Origin: Pseudomonas corrugata
GTDB lineage: Bacteria; Pseudomonadota; Gammaproteobacteria; Pseudomonadales; Pseudomonadaceae
Length of the DNA: 64,000 nucleotides
Direction: 5' to 3'
Assembly (NCBI RefSeq): GCF_001269905.1
Contig: NZ_LHVK01000003.1
Coordinates: 62,001-126,000, forward strand
Shown piece after piece: positions 33,763-46,046 of the stretch (within the stretch, counting starts at the first letter, position 1; the number at the start of each line of letters is the position of its first letter). The notes below the pieces were generated by a model, which was not told the DNA's origin, ran no database searches, and worked only from the letters and a program-made list of their open reading frames with translations. Position numbers and translations under genes: made by a program.

Positions 33763-35760
33763 TTAGTCTTCCAGCAATTCCTCAGCCTGACCCAGGATGT
33801 TTTCCAGGGTGAAACCGAATTCCTCGAACAACGCCGGGGCAGGCGCCGACTCGCCGTAGGTGGTCATGCCGATCACGCGGCCTTCCAGGCCCACGTACTT
33901 GTACCAGTAATCGGCATGGGCAGCCTCGATAGCGATTCGGGCGCTGACCTGCAGTGGCAATACCGACTGCTTGTAGCCGGCGTCCTGGGCATCGAACACG
34001 CTGGTGCAAGGCATGGACACTACGCGCACGTTGCGGCCCTGCTCCGTCAGCTTGTCGTAGGCCTGGACAGCCAGGCCGACTTCGGAGCCGGTGGCGATCA
34101 GGATCAGCTCAGGCTCGCCGATGCAATCCTTGAGCACATAACCGCCACGGGCGATCTCGTCGATCTGGCCGACTTCGCGGGCCTGATGCTGCAGGTTCTG
34201 ACGGGAGAAGATCAGCGCCGACGGGCCGTCGTTGCGTTCGATGGCGTACTTCCAGGCCACCGCCGACTCCACGGCGTCGCATGGGCGCCAGGTGTCCAGG
34301 TTCGGGGTGCAACGCAGGCTCGCCAGTTGCTCGATCGGCTGGTGAGTCGGGCCGTCTTCGCCCAGGCCGATGGAGTCGTGGGTGAATACGTAGAGCACGC
34401 GCTTCTTCATCAAGGCCGACATGCGCACCGCATTGCGGGCGTATTCCATGAACATCAGGAAGGTCGCGCCGTAAGGCACCAGGCCGCCGTGCAGCGCAAC
34501 GCCGTTCATGATCGCGCTCATGCCGAACTCACGAACGCCGTAGTACATATAGTTGCCGCTGGCATCTTCGGCGCTGACGCCCTTGCAGCCTTTCCACAGG
34601 GTCAGGTTGGAACCTGCCAGGTCGGCCGAACCGCCCAGCAGTTCCGGCAGCAATGGACCAAAAGCGTTCAGGGTATTCTGGCTGGCCTTGCGGCTGGCGA
34701 TGGTTTCGCCCTTGGCCGCGACTTCGGCGATGTAGGCCGAGGCTTTTTCAGCGAAGTCAGCTGGCAGCTCACCACTGAGGCGGCGCACCAGTTCGTTGGC
34801 CAGCGCAGGGAATTCGGCGGAGTAGGCAGCGAAACGCTGATCCCAATCGGCTTCGAGGGCACGGCCCTTTTCCTTGGCGTCCCATTCTGCGTAGATGTCC
34901 GCTGGAATTTCGAATGGACCGTGCTCCCACTTCAATGCGGCGCGGGTCAAGGCGATTTCCTCGGCACCCAGGGGGGCGCCATGGCAGTCTTCCTTGCCTT
35001 GCTTGTTCGGCGAACCGAAACCGATAGTGGTCTTGCAGCAGATCAGGGTCGGCTGGGCGCTCTTGCGAGCCGTCTCGATGGCGGTCTTGATTTCTTCCGG
35101 ATCATGGCCATCAACGTTACGGATCACCAGCCAGTTGTAGGCTTCGAAACGTTTCGGCGTGTCATCGGTGAACCAGCCTTCGACTTCACCGTCGATGGAA
35201 ATGCCGTTGTCGTCGTAGAAAGCGATCAGCTTGTCCAGGCCCAGGGTGCCGGCCAGGGAAGCCACTTCATGGGAAATGCCTTCCATCATGCAGCCATCAC
35301 CGAGGAACACATAGGTGTGGTGATCGACAACGTTATGACCCGGACGGTTGAACTGCGCGGCGAGGACTTTTTCCGCCAGGGCGAAGCCCACGGCATTGGC
35401 CAGGCCCTGACCCAGTGGGCCGGTAGTGGTCTCAACGCCGGGGGTATAGCCGTATTCGGGGTGGCCCGGGGTGCGGCTATGCAATTGACGGAAGTTCTTC
35501 AGGTCATCGATCGACAGGTCGTAGCCGGTCAGGTGCAGCAGCGAGTAGATCAACATCGAGCCGTGGCCGTTGGACAGCACGAAGCGGTCACGGTCAGCGA
35601 ACGATGGATTGCTCGGACTGTGCTTGAGGTAGTCGCGCCACAGCACCTCGGCGATATCCGCCATGCCCATCGGGGCACCTGGGTGGCCGCTGTTGGCTTT
35701 CTGCACGGCATCCATGCTGAGGGCACGAATGGCATTGGCACGCTCACGACGGCTGGGCAT
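33763..35760 (-). CDS. tkt: Transketolase
   Basis: The 665-aa thiamine-diphosphate enzyme moves two-carbon units between sugar phosphates in the pentose phosphate pathway. Visible marks are [18 protein letters not shown] near residue 25, the TPP/Mg motif [18 protein letters not shown]...DDNGIS and the pyrimidine-domain TKT signature [19 protein letters not shown]. The start at 35760 ([11 protein letters not shown]) has AGGAG nine bases upstream. It is divergent from the SahR-like regulator; about 190 bp separate its start from the palindrome there. Confidence 0.97.
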   Translation of the reverse strand: MPSRRERANAIRALSMDAVQKANSGHPGAPMGMADIAEVLWRDYLKHSPSNPSFADRDRFVLSNGHGSMLIYSLLHLTGYDLSIDDLKNFRQLHSRTPGHPEYGYTPGVETTTGPLGQGLANAVGFALAEKVLAAQFNRPGHNVVDHHTYVFLGDGCMMEGISHEVASLAGTLGLDKLIAFYDDNGISIDGEVEGWFTDDTPKRFEAYNWLVIRNVDGHDPEEIKTAIETARKSAQPTLICCKTTIGFGSPNKQGKEDCHGAPLGAEEIALTRAALKWEHGPFEIPADIYAEWDAKEKGRALEADWDQRFAAYSAEFPALANELVRRLSGELPADFAEKASAYIAEVAAKGETIASRKASQNTLNAFGPLLPELLGGSADLAGSNLTLWKGCKGVSAEDASGNYMYYGVREFGMSAIMNGVALHGGLVPYGATFLMFMEYARNAVRMSALMKKRVLYVFTHDSIGLGEDGPTHQPIEQLASLRCTPNLDTWRPCDAVESAVAWKYAIERNDGPSALIFSRQNLQHQAREVGQIDEIARGGYVLKDCIGEPELILIATGSEVGLAVQAYDKLTEQGRNVRVVSMPCTSVFDAQDAGYKQSVLPLQVSARIAIEAAHADYWYKYVGLEGRVIGMTTYGESAPAPALFEEFGFTLENILGQAEELLED

Positions 35761-35951
35761 CGCTGATCTCCTGGGTTTGAATAACGAAACTGAAAAAAGG
35801 CGTGCATTTTCCCTCACCCACCCGCGCGGGGCAATGACAGATAGTCATCCAGAGCGGTTTTTCCGGTGGATAAATTCGCATTCGCCAGATGAAACCTTTC
35901 CGCTGATGGTTTGTAGAGTAAAGCCCGTATCAGGAAGTGCCATCTATCGAG

Positions 35952-35975
35952 CAATATCAAAACTTTTTGATATTG
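35952..35975. promoter_or_regulatory. 24-bp palindrome, candidate SahR-type operator
   Basis: CAATATCAAAAC/TTTTTGATATTG is symmetrical except for the two central bases. It lies 41 bp before the ArsR-methyltransferase start, and a -35-like TTGACC (35973-35978) overlaps its right end, so a bound repressor would block that promoter. Assignment to the adjacent regulator is inference. Confidence 0.55.
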
Positions 35976-36015
35976 ACCTTGCGATGATCCGGACCCATCA
36001 CTAGACTGCCGCACT

Positions 36016-37011
36016 ATGAACTTACGCGTGCCGTCCATTCGCCATGAAGACAGCGATGAACTGGCGGCCCTTTGCAAGGCCGGCGGCGATCCGCTGCGGC
36101 TCAATGTATTGCGTGCCCTGGCCAACGACTCGTTCGGCGTACTGGAGCTGGCGCAGATCTTCGGCATCGGCCAGTCCGGCATGAGCCATCACCTCAAGGT
36201 CCTGGCCCAGGCCGACCTGGTGGCAACCCGCCGTGAAGGCAACGCCATTTTCTATCGCCGCGCCCTGCCCCACTCCGATCTTCTGGGCGGCAAGCTGCAC
36301 ACGGCATTGCTGGACGAAGTGGACGAACTCGACCTACCGACGGATGTACAGGCTCGCATCGCCCAGGTGCACAGGCAACGGGCCGCCGCCAGCCAGGATT
36401 TTTTCGCACGGGTAGCGGAAAAATTCCGCGCCCAGCAGGACCTGATCGCGGGACTGCCGCAATACCGTGAGAGCGTCGTGGCGCTGCTCGACAAGCTGAG
36501 CTTCGAGCCTGCCGCCACTGCCATTGAAGTTGGCCCCGGCGACGGTGCTTTTCTGCCGGAGCTGGCGCGACGCTTCAGCCAGGTGACGGCGCTGGACAAC
36601 AGCCCGGCGATGCTCGAGCTGGCGCGTCAGGTATGCGAACGCGAAAAGCTGACTCATGTCAGCCTGCAATTGGCCGATGCCTTGGAGGGTGTGAACCTGC
36701 AGGCCGATTGCGTTGTATTGAATATGGTACTGCACCATTTTGCCGCACCGGCCGATGCGCTCAGGCACATGGCCGGCCTGCTGCAACCAGGCGGTAGCCT
36801 GTTGGTGACAGAGTTATGCAGCCACAACCAGAGCTGGGCCAGGGAGGCCTGCGGCGATCTCTGGTTGGGGTTTGAACAGGATGATCTGGCCCGTTGGGCC
36901 ACCGCTGCGGGCCTCGTGCCCGGGGAAAGCCTCTATGTAGGCTTACGTAATGGTTTCCAGATCCAGGTTCGCCACTTTCAGCGACCGGCTGGCGACACTC
37001 ACCATCGGTAA
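36016..37011 (+). CDS. ArsR-family regulator fused to a SAM-dependent methyltransferase domain (SahR-like)
   Basis: The 331-aa protein joins an ArsR winged-helix domain (about residues 10-95; recognition helix IGQSGMSHHLKVL) to a class I methyltransferase fold (AIEVGPGDGAFLPEL as motif I, LDNSPAMLELAR, VVLNMVLHHF). This architecture is that of SahR, described as an S-adenosylhomocysteine-responsive regulator of methionine-cycle genes in Proteobacteria. The methyltransferase part there is thought to serve as a ligand sensor. The ArsR metal-binding Cys pair is absent. It starts 41 bp after a 24-bp palindrome and is 19 bp upstream of metK, so it very likely controls the sahR-like-metK operon. 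Confidence 0.85.
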   Translation: MNLRVPSIRHEDSDELAALCKAGGDPLRLNVLRALANDSFGVLELAQIFGIGQSGMSHHLKVLAQADLVATRREGNAIFYRRALPHSDLLGGKLHTALLDEVDELDLPTDVQARIAQVHRQRAAASQDFFARVAEKFRAQQDLIAGLPQYRESVVALLDKLSFEPAATAIEVGPGDGAFLPELARRFSQVTALDNSPAMLELARQVCEREKLTHVSLQLADALEGVNLQADCVVLNMVLHHFAAPADALRHMAGLLQPGGSLLVTELCSHNQSWAREACGDLWLGFEQDDLARWATAAGLVPGESLYVGLRNGFQIQVRHFQRPAGDTHHR

Positions 37012-37030
37012 CTTGTAGGAAAACATCGAG

Positions 37031-38221
<1,191 letters not shown>

Positions 38222-38235
38222 TACCTGCTGTCATG

Positions 38236-38272
38236 AAAAAGCCCCTGGCGACTTGGTCGCCAGGGGCTTTTT
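38236..38272 (+). terminator. Strong rho-independent terminator after metK
   Basis: AAGCCCCTGGCGAC/GTCGCCAGGGGCTT stem with a three-base loop, flanked by A and T runs; it should also work on leftward transcripts from the LysE-type gene. Confidence 0.92.
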
Positions 38273-38303
38273 CATGCCTGGCATCAACTGCCACACCGCG
38301 TTT

Positions 38304-38336
38304 CGTGGCGAGGGGATTTATCCCCCTCGCCACGAA
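38304..38336. repeat. Palindrome of the GTGGCGAGGGGATTTATCCCC family
   Basis: CGTGGCGAGGGGATTTATCC meets its complement directly. It lies between the convergent metK and lysE-like genes. Confidence 0.8.
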
Positions 38337-38350
38337 AGTCAGCAGAACCC

Positions 38351-38971
38351 TCAGGAACGCCGCGCCACCAGCAGGAACGAAGCGGCGCTCGCCAGCAGTC
38401 CCGCACACATCCGATTGAACAAACGCTTGCCACGGGGCTGGGCAAACAGCTTTCGCGCATAAATACCCATGTAGCAATACAGCCCGACGGCAATGCATTC
38501 CAACGCCAGGAACAACCCGCCCAGCACGGCGAATTGCTGGGTGACGCTACCCGAACGGTCAACGAACTGTGGCAGAAACGCGGTAAACAACAGGATCGCC
38601 TTGGGATTGCCGATAGCCACCAGGAATTCCTGGCGCGCCAGTTGCCCCACGCCCTTTGACTCCATCGACGCTTCGCTACCGACCTCAGGCCGGGCCCGCC
38701 ACAGCTGCACGGCGAGGTAGAACAGATAACCGGCACCCACGAGCTTGATCCCCAGGAACAGCAATTCCGAGGTATGCAGCACGGCCGTCAACCCCACCGC
38801 TGCCAAGGCAATCATGATGGCGAACGCCAGCAGCCGGCCAACACCACCACTGCAACCCCGGACAAAGCCATAACGCGAGGCGTTGCTGATGGATAACAGG
38901 TTATTCGGGCCTGGGGCCATGTTCAGGGCGAAACAGGCCGGAATGAAAACAGCGAGTGTCGTCAGGTCCAT
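38351..38971 (-). CDS. LysE/RhtB-family amino-acid exporter
   Basis: The 206-aa inner-membrane protein has about six hydrophobic segments and the family N-terminal signature FALNMAPGPNNLLSISNASRYG. RhtB-type proteins export amino acids such as homoserine, threonine or lysine; the substrate cannot be told here. I start at ATG 38971 (MDLTTLAVFIPACF) because AGGAG lies eight bases upstream; an in-frame GTG three codons earlier is within that site. It converges on metK. Confidence 0.88.
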   Translation of the reverse strand: MDLTTLAVFIPACFALNMAPGPNNLLSISNASRYGFVRGCSGGVGRLLAFAIMIALAAVGLTAVLHTSELLFLGIKLVGAGYLFYLAVQLWRARPEVGSEASMESKGVGQLARQEFLVAIGNPKAILLFTAFLPQFVDRSGSVTQQFAVLGGLFLALECIAVGLYCYMGIYARKLFAQPRGKRLFNRMCAGLLASAASFLLVARRS

Positions 38972-39160
38972 CGGGTGCACTCCTGGCAGGGCGGTTCGGG
39001 AGGTCTATTCTGCGCCGGCCAGCAATGGGTTCAAGGGACAGTTAGGCGATCAAATCACGCCCCACTGTACCGCCACAGTAGCGCCATCAGGCTCGGCAAA
39101 ATCCGGTAACCATCCTGCCCTCGCCTCCTCTGTTCCAGTGACTAGCCTTCAGGCACATGA

Positions 39161-40849
<1,689 letters not shown>

Positions 40850-40938
40850 CATCGTCCCGCGCAATTGAACCCAAGGGGCGAACATGCGTTCCAACAGCGC
40901 ATCTGGACCGACCGCTCACGAGCTTTTACGGAGTTGCC

Positions 40939-41334
40939 ATGAATTTCCTGCCCCCCTTTGCCTTGCTGGTCTTGTGCGCCACCCTGGCCGCGCCCCTGAT
41001 GGCGGACGAACAAGCCCCTGAGCTTACCGGTTGCGCAGCCAAGCGCCAGGGCATCATCAATCAGATCGAACTGGCCAAGTCCCGCGGAAATGCAGACCAG
41101 CAGGCCGGCCTGGAAAGCGCTCTGAGTGAAGTCACGACCCATTGTACCGACGCATCATTGCGCAAGGAGCGCGAAACCAAGGTGCTCGACGCCAAGCACG
41201 AAGTCAGCCGCCGCCAGGCCGAGCTGGAAAAAGCCATGAAAAAAGGCGACCCCGAGCGGATCAACAAGCGCAAGGACAAACTGGCTGCCTCCCGCAAGGA
41301 ACTGCAGGAAGCGGTGGATGAGTTGGACAAATAA
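40939..41334 (+). CDS. DUF1090 (YqjC-like) periplasmic protein
   Basis: The 131-aa product has a Sec signal (MNFLPPFALLVLCATLAAPLMA) and a highly charged, largely alpha-helical mature part with coiled-coil character (KHEVSRRQAELEKAMKKG). Two Cys residues (TGCAAKR and THCTDAS) may form a disulfide. This matches DUF1090; the family's function is unknown. It follows ligB by 89 bp with its own upstream region. Confidence 0.85.
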   Translation: MNFLPPFALLVLCATLAAPLMADEQAPELTGCAAKRQGIINQIELAKSRGNADQQAGLESALSEVTTHCTDASLRKERETKVLDAKHEVSRRQAELEKAMKKGDPERINKRKDKLAASRKELQEAVDELDK

Positions 41335-41342
41335 GCACTGAG

Positions 41343-41383
41343 AGATCGCAATATTCTGTAGGAGCTGCCGAAGACTGCGATCT
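41343..41383. repeat. GTAGGAGCTGCCGAAG-family REP with hairpin arms
   Basis: AGATCGCA and TGCGATCT arms (8 bp) bracket CTGTAGGAGCTGCCGAAGAC, a single REP of a third family, between convergent DUF1090 and cytochrome genes. It may also help end transcription. Confidence 0.65.
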
Positions 41384-41394
41384 TTCAAGAGGCG

Positions 41395-41844
41395 TCAATG
41401 ATCCCGAAACTCCTTATGACAGGCACTGCACGCATCCTCGACCTTCTGCACCGCCGGCCCCAGGTAACTGGCGCTGTAGGGCTGGACCTTGCTGGCCGTC
41501 ACCAACTCTCCAGTAGCCGCTTCAAGGTTGTGGGCCAGTTCCTGGAAGCGCGCCTGTTTCTGCCAGACTTCATCCCGCGCACTGGTATGGTCCTGCTCGC
41601 GCACTGGCGGGAAGTGTTTCCACGGTTCGCGGGACAACTGATCGAGCTGCACGGCACCCTCGGCGAAGCGCGCACCGTCGAACGGAACCCGGCCACGCAA
41701 CATGCCGCCCAACTCTTCGTTGGTCTTGAGCATCTGCTTGAAAATCGCCTTGCGCTGGCCCAGCGGGGAGTTGGGATCGACACCGCCGCAGGCGGACAAC
41801 ATCAGGCAGGCCAGCATGGCCATGGAAAATCGTTTTACAAACAT
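41395..41844 (-). CDS. Cytochrome c' / c-556 type lipoprotein
   Basis: The 149-aa protein has lipobox LSAC after MFVKRFSMAMLACLML and a four-helix cytochrome c' fold ending in the haem-binding motif CSACH followed by KEFR. The position of the CxxCH near the C-terminus is typical of class II cytochromes c (Cytochrom_C_2). It would be anchored to a membrane facing the periplasm. I start at ATG 41844, where the signal peptide begins; GAGG lies about seven bases upstream. Electron partners are unknown. Confidence 0.85.
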   Translation of the reverse strand: MFVKRFSMAMLACLMLSACGGVDPNSPLGQRKAIFKQMLKTNEELGGMLRGRVPFDGARFAEGAVQLDQLSREPWKHFPPVREQDHTSARDEVWQKQARFQELAHNLEAATGELVTASKVQPYSASYLGPAVQKVEDACSACHKEFRDH

Positions 41845-41969
41845 CTTGGCCTCGGGGCAGGGAACGGCGGTTAGTATCCTCGGCTCATCGGAAAAGACCA
41901 ATGGCCCTATTTACAATACGGGTTATTCGAATGCCTGACAGCGCTCGAATGACCGCAAGGAAAAATTTC

Positions 41970-43157
41970 ATGAACAGCCGCTTCAAGACCTGGCACAAAG
42001 TCCTGGCGTTGACCCTACCGCTGATCGCACTGCTGGCTGGCTGTAATCGCGGCGAAAAAGGCGAAGAGCCCCGGACTCATGCCCTCGCCACTTATGTCAG
42101 TGCCCCTTGGGAAGCGCTACCGGCGGTCTCCGATGAAGACCTGCTGGCCGGTTTCGGCTCCTGGCGCAGCGCATGCACCCGGCTCAAGGCCGATGCGACC
42201 TGGGGCCCCACCTGCGCCGCGGCAGCCAATGTGCCGCAGACCGCTCCCACTGTGCGCAATTTCCTGAAACAGAACCTGGAGGTCTACGGCCTGCGCTCGG
42301 GAGACAACAGTCCCAACGGCCTGATCACCGGGTACTACGAGCCGGTCTATCCGGGCAGCCTCACCCAGACCGCCAGCGCCAATATCCCGGTGTACGGTGT
42401 ACCGGAGGACATGATCATCGTGGCGCTGGACAGCCTCTACCCCGAGCTCAAGGGCAAACGCCTGCGCGGTCGTCTCGAAGGCCGGGTGCTCAAGCCCTAC
42501 GACGACGCAGCCACCATCGAATCCAACGGCGTGAAAGCGCCCGTGATCGCCTGGTTGACGGACCCGATGAACCTGCAGTTCCTGCAGATCCAGGGTTCGG
42601 GCCGTATTCGTCTCGATGACGGTCGCCAGTTGCGCATCGGTTACGCCGATCAGAACGGCCACCCCTACCGCCCCATCGGACGCTGGCTGGTCGAACAGGG
42701 TGAACTGAAGAAGGAAGACGTGACCATGGGCACCATCAGTGCCTGGGCCAAGGCCCATCCGACCCGGATACCCGAATTGCTGGGCAGCAACCCCAGCTAT
42801 GTTTTTTTCAACCGTAACCCCGATAGCAACGAAGGCCCGCGAGGCTCGTTGAACGTACCGCTGACCGCCGGCTATAGCGTAGCGGTGGACCGCAAGGTCA
42901 TTCCGCTGGGCAGCCTGCTGTGGCTCTCCACTACCCGCCCCGACGGCAGCGCATTGAACCGACCGGTCGCGGCCCAGGACACCGGCGGCGCCATTGCCGG
43001 TGAAGTACGGGCGGACCTGTTCTGGGGCACCGGCGAAGCCGCGGGGCAATTGGCCGGGGACATGAAGCAACAGGGGCAGATCTGGATGTTGTGGCCCAAG
43101 GGCATGGCGTTGCCGCAAGTGCCACAGGTGGCGAATGCCGTCACCGCCAATCCCTGA
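41970..43157 (+). CDS. mltA: Membrane-bound lytic murein transglycosylase A
   Basis: The 395-aa outer-membrane lipoprotein (lipobox LLAGC) cleaves peptidoglycan with formation of 1,6-anhydromuramic acid. The MltA domain is seen in LITGYYEPVYPGS and LQIQGSGRIRLDDG; the catalytic Asp lies in the 3D domain AAQDTGGAIAGEVRADLFWG. AAGGA before ATG 41970 decides this start over several in-frame codons upstream. The operon status is single-gene, with the cytochrome lipoprotein divergent. Confidence 0.95.
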   Translation: MNSRFKTWHKVLALTLPLIALLAGCNRGEKGEEPRTHALATYVSAPWEALPAVSDEDLLAGFGSWRSACTRLKADATWGPTCAAAANVPQTAPTVRNFLKQNLEVYGLRSGDNSPNGLITGYYEPVYPGSLTQTASANIPVYGVPEDMIIVALDSLYPELKGKRLRGRLEGRVLKPYDDAATIESNGVKAPVIAWLTDPMNLQFLQIQGSGRIRLDDGRQLRIGYADQNGHPYRPIGRWLVEQGELKKEDVTMGTISAWAKAHPTRIPELLGSNPSYVFFNRNPDSNEGPRGSLNVPLTAGYSVAVDRKVIPLGSLLWLSTTRPDGSALNRPVAAQDTGGAIAGEVRADLFWGTGEAAGQLAGDMKQQGQIWMLWPKGMALPQVPQVANAVTANP

Positions 43158-43180
43158 GAGAAGGGTTGTCTGTACCGACG

Positions 43181-43276
43181 CCTTCGCGAGCAGGCTCGCT
43201 CCCACAGTTGATCTTCAGTGGACAACGATCTTGTGAACACCCGAAATCAATGTGGGAGCGAGCCTGCTCGCGAAGG
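43181..43276. repeat. REPIN, long loop
   Basis: CCTTCGCGAGCAGGCTCGCTC and its complement with a loop of about 50 bp between the convergent mltA and MAPEG genes. Confidence 0.85.
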
Positions 43277-43310
43277 GGGCCTCCACGGCCCCGGGACTCA
43301 ACAGCCAGGC

Positions 43311-43694
43311 TCAGACAGAAACACAGAAGAAACTGACGATCAGCCCCGCTCCCACGAACCACACCAGCGAACGCAGAATCGCCCAGTCCGCCAGGTAGCA
43401 AATGATGTACAGCAGGCGACTGGTGATGAACAACACCGCCAGCACATTGATAGTCACCAGTTCGGCGTTGCCGGCCAAGTGCGCAACGATCACCGCGGCA
43501 GCGAATGCCGGGGCAATTTCAAAACTGTTGAGCTGCGCGGCATACGCGCGTCGGGGAAAGCCCTCGAGCGTTTCCAGGAAGTCCCGAGGATCGTGATTGT
43601 CTCGCAGCCGGTATCTTCCACCGATCTTGGCGATGGCGATACACAGATAAGGCAGGATGATCGCGATCAAAATACACCACAGGGCAACCGTCAT
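43311..43694 (-). CDS. MAPEG-family membrane protein
   Basis: The 127-aa protein has four hydrophobic segments and the MAPEG pattern: the Asn/Glu-containing NSFEIAPAFAAAVIVAHLAG and the C-terminal RLLYIICYLADWAILRSLVW. Bacterial MAPEG proteins are membrane-associated and some have glutathione-dependent activity; the function here is unknown. AAGGAAC precedes the ATG at 43694. It lies upstream-oriented toward the REPIN after mltA, with the EamA-type gene 52 bp behind it on the same strand. Confidence 0.88.
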   Translation of the reverse strand: MTVALWCILIAIILPYLCIAIAKIGGRYRLRDNHDPRDFLETLEGFPRRAYAAQLNSFEIAPAFAAAVIVAHLAGNAELVTINVLAVLFITSRLLYIICYLADWAILRSLVWFVGAGLIVSFFCVSV

Positions 43695-43746
43695 GATGCA
43701 GTTCCTTCTTTGAGTTTTACGGGGAAGTCGAAAATCGGGAAGTTGC

Positions 43747-44580
43747 TCAGAATTTAATCACCAGCATGCCAATCAGCACCAGCCCGCAGGCTAAGAGCCG
43801 CGGCCGACCGAAAGGTTCTTTCAGGTAGCGCATACCGAACAGCACCACCAGGATCACACTGATCTCCCGCAGCGCCGCCGCTTCGGCGATCGACCCCAGT
43901 TGCATGGCCCAGAGCACCAGAGCGTAACTGAACAAGACGCAGAGCCCGACCGCCAACCCGAGCCGCCACTGTTCGCGCCAGAACAGCAGGAACGCCGGTC
44001 GTTTGCTCACCACGGCCAATAGCGGGAATGGCCAGGCGCAGAACAGGGTGATCCAGACCAGGTAGTCCAGCGGATGGGACCAGCGCCGCAGGGCCTGGCC
44101 ATCGATGTAGGTGTAGCAGCCAATACACAGGCCAATCAGCACCACCACCGGCAGCATCGACCAGGGCAGCCGCTCGCCGCCCCCACCCTGCCATAACAGG
44201 CACAGCATGCCGAACGGGATCAGCAAAATGCCGAGGGTCTGCTGAGTCGTCAGCACTTCGCCGGCAAAGATCAGCGTCAGGGCCAAGACCACCAGCGGCG
44301 ACAAGCCGCGCATCAGCGGATAGACCAGCCCCAGGTCCCCGACCCGATACGCCTGGATCAGCAAGTAGCGATATAGCAGCTCAAAGGCCGCCGATGCCAG
44401 GATCCACGGCCAGACTTCCATCGGCGGCAGCGCCACGAAGCCCAGGGCCGACACGGCAAACAGCAGCGCGACGCTGTCCATGCACGCCACCACCAGAAGA
44501 CGCTCGCCACTGAATTTGATCAACGTATTCCAGGCGGCATGCAGCAACGCAGCCACCAATACCAAAGCCGTTGCAAGCAC
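43747..44580 (-). CDS. EamA/DMT-family transporter
   Basis: The 277-aa inner-membrane protein has about ten hydrophobic segments in two similar halves, the EamA (drug/metabolite transporter) repeat. It opens with LATALVLVAALLHAAWNTLIKF, a conserved N-terminal pattern of this subgroup. I start at GTG 44580 because AAGGAG lies six bases upstream; the frame stays open to 44760 but that extension is Arg-rich and is encoded by a REP. The substrate is unknown. MAPEG follows after 52 bp. Confidence 0.82.
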   Translation of the reverse strand: MLATALVLVAALLHAAWNTLIKFSGERLLVVACMDSVALLFAVSALGFVALPPMEVWPWILASAAFELLYRYLLIQAYRVGDLGLVYPLMRGLSPLVVLALTLIFAGEVLTTQQTLGILLIPFGMLCLLWQGGGGERLPWSMLPVVVLIGLCIGCYTYIDGQALRRWSHPLDYLVWITLFCAWPFPLLAVVSKRPAFLLFWREQWRLGLAVGLCVLFSYALVLWAMQLGSIAEAAALREISVILVVLFGMRYLKEPFGRPRLLACGLVLIGMLVIKF

Positions 44581-44601
44581 GGCACACTCCTTATTCCCGC
44601 C

Positions 44602-44690
44602 CGTAGGAGCTGCCGAAGGCTGCGATCCTTTGATCTTTCGCTCAAGACTCAAGCGGCAGCGGAAAGATCGCAGCCTTCGGCAGTTCCTAC
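44602..44690. repeat. REP pair, GTAGGAGCTGCCGAAGGCTGCGATC family
   Basis: CGTAGGAGCTGCCGAAGGCT and the complement of this unit, with GATCTTTC/GAAAGATC pairing inside. It is the full two-arm form of the element found singly at 41343. Confidence 0.85.
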
Positions 44691-44876
44691 CCGTCAGCCG
44701 GGTGATGAATTTTTCGCGATGCGTCAGCAGGTGTTTATACTGCAAACGACCACGCCGCACTCAGTTGCGCATAAGCCAATTCCAATAATTCTGCCGTTGT
44801 CCCTTTCAATCGAGTCAGGGCCACGGCATGCGTATGCCTGATCAGAGCGTCAAGACTACAGACAGAGACCTTGCGC

Positions 44877-46046
44877 ATGCCACTCGCCTTGCTTGCTTTG
44901 GCCGTTGCCGCTTTCGGCATCGGCACCACCGAATTCGTCATCATGGGCCTGCTGCCCGATGTCGCCCGCGACCTGGCGGTGAGCATTCCCCAGGCCGGAT
45001 TGCTGATAACCGGCTATGCCCTGGGCGTGGTGTTCGGCGCGCCGATCCTGGCGGTCGGCACCGCCAACATGCCGCGCAAGGCGACATTGCTGGGCATGAC
45101 GCTGATGTTCATCCTGGGCAACATGCTCTGCGCCCTGGCACCGAACTACGCCACGCTGATGGCCGCCCGCGTCATCACCGCACTATGCCATGGCGCATTT
45201 TTCGGCATCGGTTCCGTGGTGGCAGCCGGGCTGGTAGTGCCGAACAAACGCGCCCAGGCTATTGCAATGATGTTCACCGGCCTGACCCTGGCCAACGTCC
45301 TCGGCGTCCCCCTGGGTACTGCGCTGGGTCAATACGCTGGCTGGCGTTCGACCTTCTGGGCGGTGTCGGTGATCGGCGTCATCGCCGCCATCGCCCAATG
45401 GACGTGGCTGCCCAGGGAAATCCCCATGGAGAAGGCCAACCTGGCCAGCGAATTCAAGGTGCTGGGCAAGACCAGCGTGCTGTTGGCCCTGGGGATGAGC
45501 GTGCTGGCGTCCACCAGTCTGTTCAGCGTGTTCACGTACATCGCACCGATTCTCCAGGACATCACCGGGATCAGCCCCCACGGCATCACTCTCATGTTGC
45601 TGTTGTTCGGGGTCGGCCTGACGGCAGGCAGCTTCCTCGGCGGGCGCCTGGCGGATCGTCGCCTGTTGCCGTCACTGGTAGGCATGGCCCTGGCCGTGGT
45701 GCTGGTGCTGGCCGCGTTCAGCCAGACCAGCCGCTCAGTGATGCCGGCAGCTGTCACGTTGGTGCTGTGGGGGATCTTCGCCTTCGCCCTGTGCCCGATC
45801 CTGCAATTGCTGATCATCGATCAGGCCCATGAAGCGCCGAATCTGGGCTCGACGCTGAACCAGAGCGCCTTCAACCTGGGCAACGCGGCTGGCGCCTGGA
45901 TCGGCGGGCTGGTGGTCGGCAGCGGCGTCGACCTGGCCGAGCTGCCCTGGACTGGAGCCCTGGTGAGTGGGTTGACCGTGCTGACAGCCCTGTACTTCAT
46001 TCATCACCAGCGTCACCTGGGCGCTCCGGTGGGCGTGGCCGACTAG
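44877..46046 (+). CDS. MFS transporter, DHA1 (AraJ/sugar-efflux-like)
   Basis: The 389-aa inner-membrane protein has about 12 hydrophobic segments. The helix-1 motif FGIGTTEFVIMGLLPDVARDL is characteristic of the AraJ/NepI/purine-and-sugar efflux group. The frame has a TTG at 44871, but the ATG at 44877 is a better start and follows AGAG. Its last 50 bp overlap the 3' end of the FNT gene on the other strand. The substrate is unknown. Confidence 0.83.
   Translation: MPLALLALAVAAFGIGTTEFVIMGLLPDVARDLAVSIPQAGLLITGYALGVVFGAPILAVGTANMPRKATLLGMTLMFILGNMLCALAPNYATLMAARVITALCHGAFFGIGSVVAAGLVVPNKRAQAIAMMFTGLTLANVLGVPLGTALGQYAGWRSTFWAVSVIGVIAAIAQWTWLPREIPMEKANLASEFKVLGKTSVLLALGMSVLASTSLFSVFTYIAPILQDITGISPHGITLMLLLFGVGLTAGSFLGGRLADRRLLPSLVGMALAVVLVLAAFSQTSRSVMPAAVTLVLWGIFAFALCPILQLLIIDQAHEAPNLGSTLNQSAFNLGNAAGAWIGGLVVGSGVDLAELPWTGALVSGLTVLTALYFIHHQRHLGAPVGVAD

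Noticed and set aside
33679..35766. 695-codon open frame antisense to tkt
   Set aside because: Complete mirror of the transketolase gene with low-complexity His/Gln/Val composition; no family features.
44581..44760. N-terminal extension of the EamA transporter to 44760
   Set aside because: The extra 60 codons are encoded by a REP pair and are Arg-rich; a GTG with AAGGAG at 44580 is the better start.
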